From assembly GCA_027064845.1 (NCBI GenBank), contig JAMOPC010000449.1, positions 1-7,168 of the forward strand: a DNA stretch of 7,168 nucleotides, written 5' to 3'. Shown here one piece after another: positions 5,491-7,168 of this stretch (its first letter is position 1; each line of letters begins with the position of its first letter). The notes below the pieces were generated by a model that was not told the origin of the DNA, searched no databases, and was given only the letters and a program-made list of their open reading frames with translations. Source of the stretch: Desulfurococcales archaeon. Lineage in GTDB: Archaea > Thermoproteota > Thermoprotei_A > Sulfolobales > Desulfurococcaceae. The position numbers and the translations under genes were made by a program.

Positions 5491-7071
5491 ATGAATAGGA
5501 AAGCAGTAATTGTTCTCATAATCATTGCTTTTTTAATATATTATCCAGTTGTATGTGGTTTGAAGGATGCCTTCATAGACGATAATGGTAGATTTACTCT
5601 TAAATACATATTGGACATTATAAGTAGACCAAACATTATTAATGCGATAAAGTTCTCTTTCGAACAAGCATTATTAAGTTCATTATTAGCCACAGTTATC
5701 GGATCAATAGCTTCTTTAGGACTTTTAGTTCTTGGATTTAGAGGAGCGAAAACTCTTAGATCACTTAGCATAGTCCCTTTCATGGCGCCCCCAATGGTTG
5801 TCGTAGTAGGTTTTACCTCGCTTTTTGGTGAAAAGGGATGGATAACAAGTATTATCCCACAATTAAGGTTTTTAGGTGAGGGTTTTTGGGGAATTATCGC
5901 TGCTCATGTATTCTATAATATACCTCTTTCACTTAATTTCACATATTCTTCCCTAGTATCTATTCCTAGAGAGATAATAGATTCCATTAATTTATACAGT
6001 AGTGGTAAGATCAAGTTTGTTTTTAGAAAGATAATTATACCATATATTCTTCCAGCCCTGGTTTCCAGTTTTACTCTTACGTTCATATATTGCTTCACAA
6101 GCTTCGCAATACCTTTGAGTATTGGCGGGGTTAAATACTCGACCCTTGAAGTATATATTTATCACTATTATAAGCTCATGATGATGCCGCATAAAGCAGC
6201 TGCTATTGCATTTATACAGTATTTAATCCTATTATTGGTTGTCTTTCTGTTCACGTTTTTCCATGGAAGAACATATGCTCCTCCAATAGGTTATACCCAT
6301 TACAAACTTAGTGTACCTAAATCTTTTAGAGTCCTTCTATATCTGTTTACGATACTTGTTTTTCTCTATCTCTATGTGCCATTATTCTCAATAATATATA
6401 CCGCTCTATATAACCCATATACAGGCGAGATCGGTCTTCATGGGTTTTACAGAATTCTCAGCCTAAGATACGATCCTGGTCTTGGAACAGAGCTTGTTGT
6501 AGTCTATTTTAATACTTTATACTATGCATTAATGACTGCTTTTCTCTCGATTGTTCTCTGCTCAATAATCGTGTATTTTGGATCAGGAGTTATTGACGCA
6601 GTATATGTATCATTACTAGCTATTAGTCCTCTAACTCTCTCCCTCGGCTTATTAAGAGCTTATAGCTATTACTTACCTCCACCAATATTGATCATACTAG
6701 CCCATACATATGCAGCCATTCCATTAGTTACTCGCGTTCTTAGAATAGGGTTTGAGAGAATAGGGAGAATATATGTTGATGCTGCAAGAGTATTAGGTGA
6801 GAAAGGCTTTACACTCTATACTCGTGTTATATATCCATTAATGAAGCCTTCATATCTTGTTGCTTTATCTCTAGCCCTAGTTGTTAGTTTAGGAGAATTC
6901 GGAGCAACGTTCTTTTTATCAACAAATAAGACAATAACATTAGCTGTAGCCATATATGTCTATAGAGGAGTTCGTGATTGGCAAGCAAGTGGTGCTGCTG
7001 CTACATTATTATTGTTATTGACCTCGTTCATACTGCTTAGTTTATCTAGAAAAATGGAGAGGTGGCTCTAA
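5491..7071 (+). CDS. thiP: Thiamine-type ABC transporter permease, fused two-domain (ThiP-like)
   Basis: An integral membrane protein forming the whole transport channel from one chain: two homologous permease halves (about residues 8-260 and 283-521, counted from the GTG at 5482), each with about six membrane segments. E. coli ThiP has the same fused layout and nearly the same length (536 against 529). Each half should contact the ATPase through an EAA loop. The second is canonical: YVDAARVLGEKGFTLYTRVI (431-450) followed by P452. The first (about 163-191) is degenerate, with S173 where the invariant glycine is expected. GEFGATFFLS (471-480) is typical of this permease family. The gene follows thiB almost directly. 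I prefer ATG 5491 over GTG 5482 because ATG is the stronger start and GAGTG (5480-5484) lies six bases ahead of it. The other choice adds three residues. Confidence 0.87.
   Translation: MNRKAVIVLIIIAFLIYYPVVCGLKDAFIDDNGRFTLKYILDIISRPNIINAIKFSFEQALLSSLLATVIGSIASLGLLVLGFRGAKTLRSLSIVPFMAPPMVVVVGFTSLFGEKGWITSIIPQLRFLGEGFWGIIAAHVFYNIPLSLNFTYSSLVSIPREIIDSINLYSSGKIKFVFRKIIIPYILPALVSSFTLTFIYCFTSFAIPLSIGGVKYSTLEVYIYHYYKLMMMPHKAAAIAFIQYLILLLVVFLFTFFHGRTYAPPIGYTHYKLSVPKSFRVLLYLFTILVFLYLYVPLFSIIYTALYNPYTGEIGLHGFYRILSLRYDPGLGTELVVVYFNTLYYALMTAFLSIVLCSIIVYFGSGVIDAVYVSLLAISPLTLSLGLLRAYSYYLPPPILIILAHTYAAIPLVTRVLRIGFERIGRIYVDAARVLGEKGFTLYTRVIYPLMKPSYLVALSLALVVSLGEFGATFFLSTNKTITLAVAIYVYRGVRDWQASGAAATLLLLLTSFILLSLSRKMERWL
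7057..7064 (+). promoter_or_regulatory. RBS of the thiQ-like gene inside the end of thiP
   Basis: GAGAGGTG at 7057-7064 lies within the last codons of thiP, with its GGTG eight bases before the ATG at 7073. It is the clearest internal ribosome binding site of the operon and fixes the start of the ATPase gene. Confidence 0.6.
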
Positions 7072-7072
7072 C

Positions 7073-7168
7073 ATGATAATAATCGAGAACTTGACGAAGA
7101 AATACGATAAGACAATAGCATTAAACAATGTATCAATGAAGATACCTATGGGTAAGATCACAGTGGTT
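7073..7168 (+). CDS. thiQ: ABC transporter ATP-binding protein (ThiQ-like), N-terminal 32 codons
   Basis: The frame opens one base after the thiP stop and runs off the window. The visible residues, IIIENLTKKYDKTIALNNVS (2-21) then KIPMGKITVV, are the standard first strands of an ABC ATPase: the A-loop tyrosine (Y11 in KKY) that stacks on adenine and the strand leading to Walker A, which lies beyond the window. By position it should power the ThiB/ThiP importer from the cytoplasmic face. ABC-ATPase identity is clear; the thiamine assignment rests on the neighbours. Confidence 0.85.
   Translation, partial: MIIIENLTKKYDKTIALNNVSMKIPMGKITVV

Noticed and set aside
5541..6192. Minus-strand open frames inside the permease gene, and plus-strand ones inside the peptidase gene (2804-3058, 3272-3550)
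   Set aside because: They lie wholly within well-supported genes on the opposite strand and show no family features or start signals.
1..7168. CRISPR arrays, transposon ends or an integration site
   Set aside because: I saw no spaced direct repeats of 24-37 bp, no terminal inverted repeats flanking a transposase, and no tRNA gene to serve as an attachment site.

Overview
The window reads as AT-rich, densely packed hyperthermophilic archaeal DNA, most likely a crenarchaeon of the Desulfurococcales. A Staphylothermus-like genome would fit, but that is inference from style and gene content, not a database match. Supporting signs are archaeal TATA boxes, GGTG-type ribosome binding sites, GTG and TTG starts, a VapBC pair of archaeal type, an M32 carboxypeptidase of the Pyrococcus/Thermus type, and membrane-anchored rather than periplasmic proteins.

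Left part (1-2187, + strand, accessory in character). The window opens inside a DNA methyltransferase whose N-terminus lies upstream. Next comes a gene for a small secreted or membrane-anchored protein that is broken twice. An exact 10-bp tandem duplication (774-793) and one extra base around a seven-A run (1116-1122) each shift the frame by one. Undoing both restores one continuous 196-codon reading frame from 628 to 1229. About 300 bases without a gene follow, holding a possible hairpin and promoter-like sequences. Then comes a VapB antitoxin / VapC toxin pair with a 4-bp stop-start overlap.

Middle (2233-4254, - strand). A family M32 metallocarboxypeptidase is followed 39 bp later by a membrane-anchored protein with an LEA14/WHy-like domain. 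The two probably form one operon, transcribed towards vapBC.

Right part (4375-7168, + strand). A thiamine-type ABC importer operon runs off the window: substrate-binding protein (ThiB/TbpA-like), a fused two-domain permease (ThiP-like), and the first 32 codons of the ATPase (ThiQ-like). Its proteins would capture thiamine or a related cation at the cell surface and import it using ATP. The 120-bp gap between the carboxypeptidase and thiB is a divergent promoter region. It contains a 21-bp imperfect palindrome plus a third copy of its TTGATAACC half-site, placed like a repressor operator between the two promoters. I see no TPP riboswitch.

I do not see a clearly new multi-gene system. The best leads are the precisely reconstructable double-frameshift pseudogene and the putative thiamine-transporter operator.
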